Of a stretch of 64,000 nt of DNA, positions 63,978 to 64,000 are shown one piece after another (the first letter of the stretch is position 1; the number at the start of each line of letters is the position of its first letter). The notes under the pieces are model-generated. The model was given only the letters and a program-made list of their open reading frames with translations, did no database searches and had not been told where the DNA came from. Made by a program: the position numbers and the translations under genes. Source of the stretch: Symsagittifera roscoffensis (lineage: Eukaryota; Xenacoelomorpha; Acoela; Convolutidae); the NCBI RefSeq assembly GCF_963678635.1, contig NC_087063.1:3758580-3822579 (forward strand), read 5' to 3'.

Positions 63978-64000
63978 TTTTCGATAACGAAGAGCGGCCT

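Overview
The window looks like a repeat-only stretch of an animal genome, probably an invertebrate. I find no host gene, tRNA, rRNA or CRISPR array. The evidence for an animal is a nested Ty3/Gypsy element with CCHC knuckles, YLDD reverse transcriptase and a Ser-tRNA-type primer site, an APE-type LINE with a 2A peptide and PHD finger, and TATA/poly(A)/splice-donor signals. I cannot name the species.

The backbone is one giant Ty3-like element repeated head to tail on the + strand. Junctions between repeats are marked by a recurring boundary, TGTGCC(AGTCGG), taken here as the 5' end of its LTR. Unit 0 (1-4500) is a decayed tail. Unit 1 (4501-9507) and the start of unit 2 are a near-perfect 5.0 kb tandem duplication. 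Unit 2 is 9508-26869, unit 3 is 26870-51918 and unit 4 runs from 51919 past the window end. No unit is complete, but their deletions complement each other. Combined they give: LTR/leader (~3.4 kb, with a TATA box, poly(A) signal, splice donor, hairpins, 69-bp repeats and a 14-bp satellite), gag and aspartic protease, RT-RNase H, acidic linker, integrase, a macro-domain ORF, a ~0.5 kb spacer with a splice acceptor, and then a 9-10 kb accessory module, for about 21-22 kb in all.

The accessory module is the novel part. ORF-A is a coiled-coil protein ending in an SGNH/GDSL hydrolase with a full catalytic set. ORF-B starts with a second, degenerate SGNH-like domain. ORF-C/D is charged and unrecognised. 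ORF-E is a 1076-codon open frame matching no family I know. A to B to C step by the same relative frame in different copies, with very short stop-to-ATG gaps. Upstream of ORF-A lies an ORF whose sequence reads as a Poa1/OARD1-type ADP-ribose macro domain.

Two younger insertions interrupt the array. A 7.63 kb Ty3/Gypsy element in reverse orientation (35766-43395, 338-bp LTRs, GGCAG target duplication) sits inside the integrase of unit 3. A LINE (52953-57876, 12-13 bp target duplication, CAA-repeat tail) sits in the leader of unit 4, and its 5' part was later tandemly duplicated. The LTR/leader region has undergone at least four separate local duplications. Many frame breaks fall in homopolymer runs, so some 'pseudogenes' could be sequencing errors.
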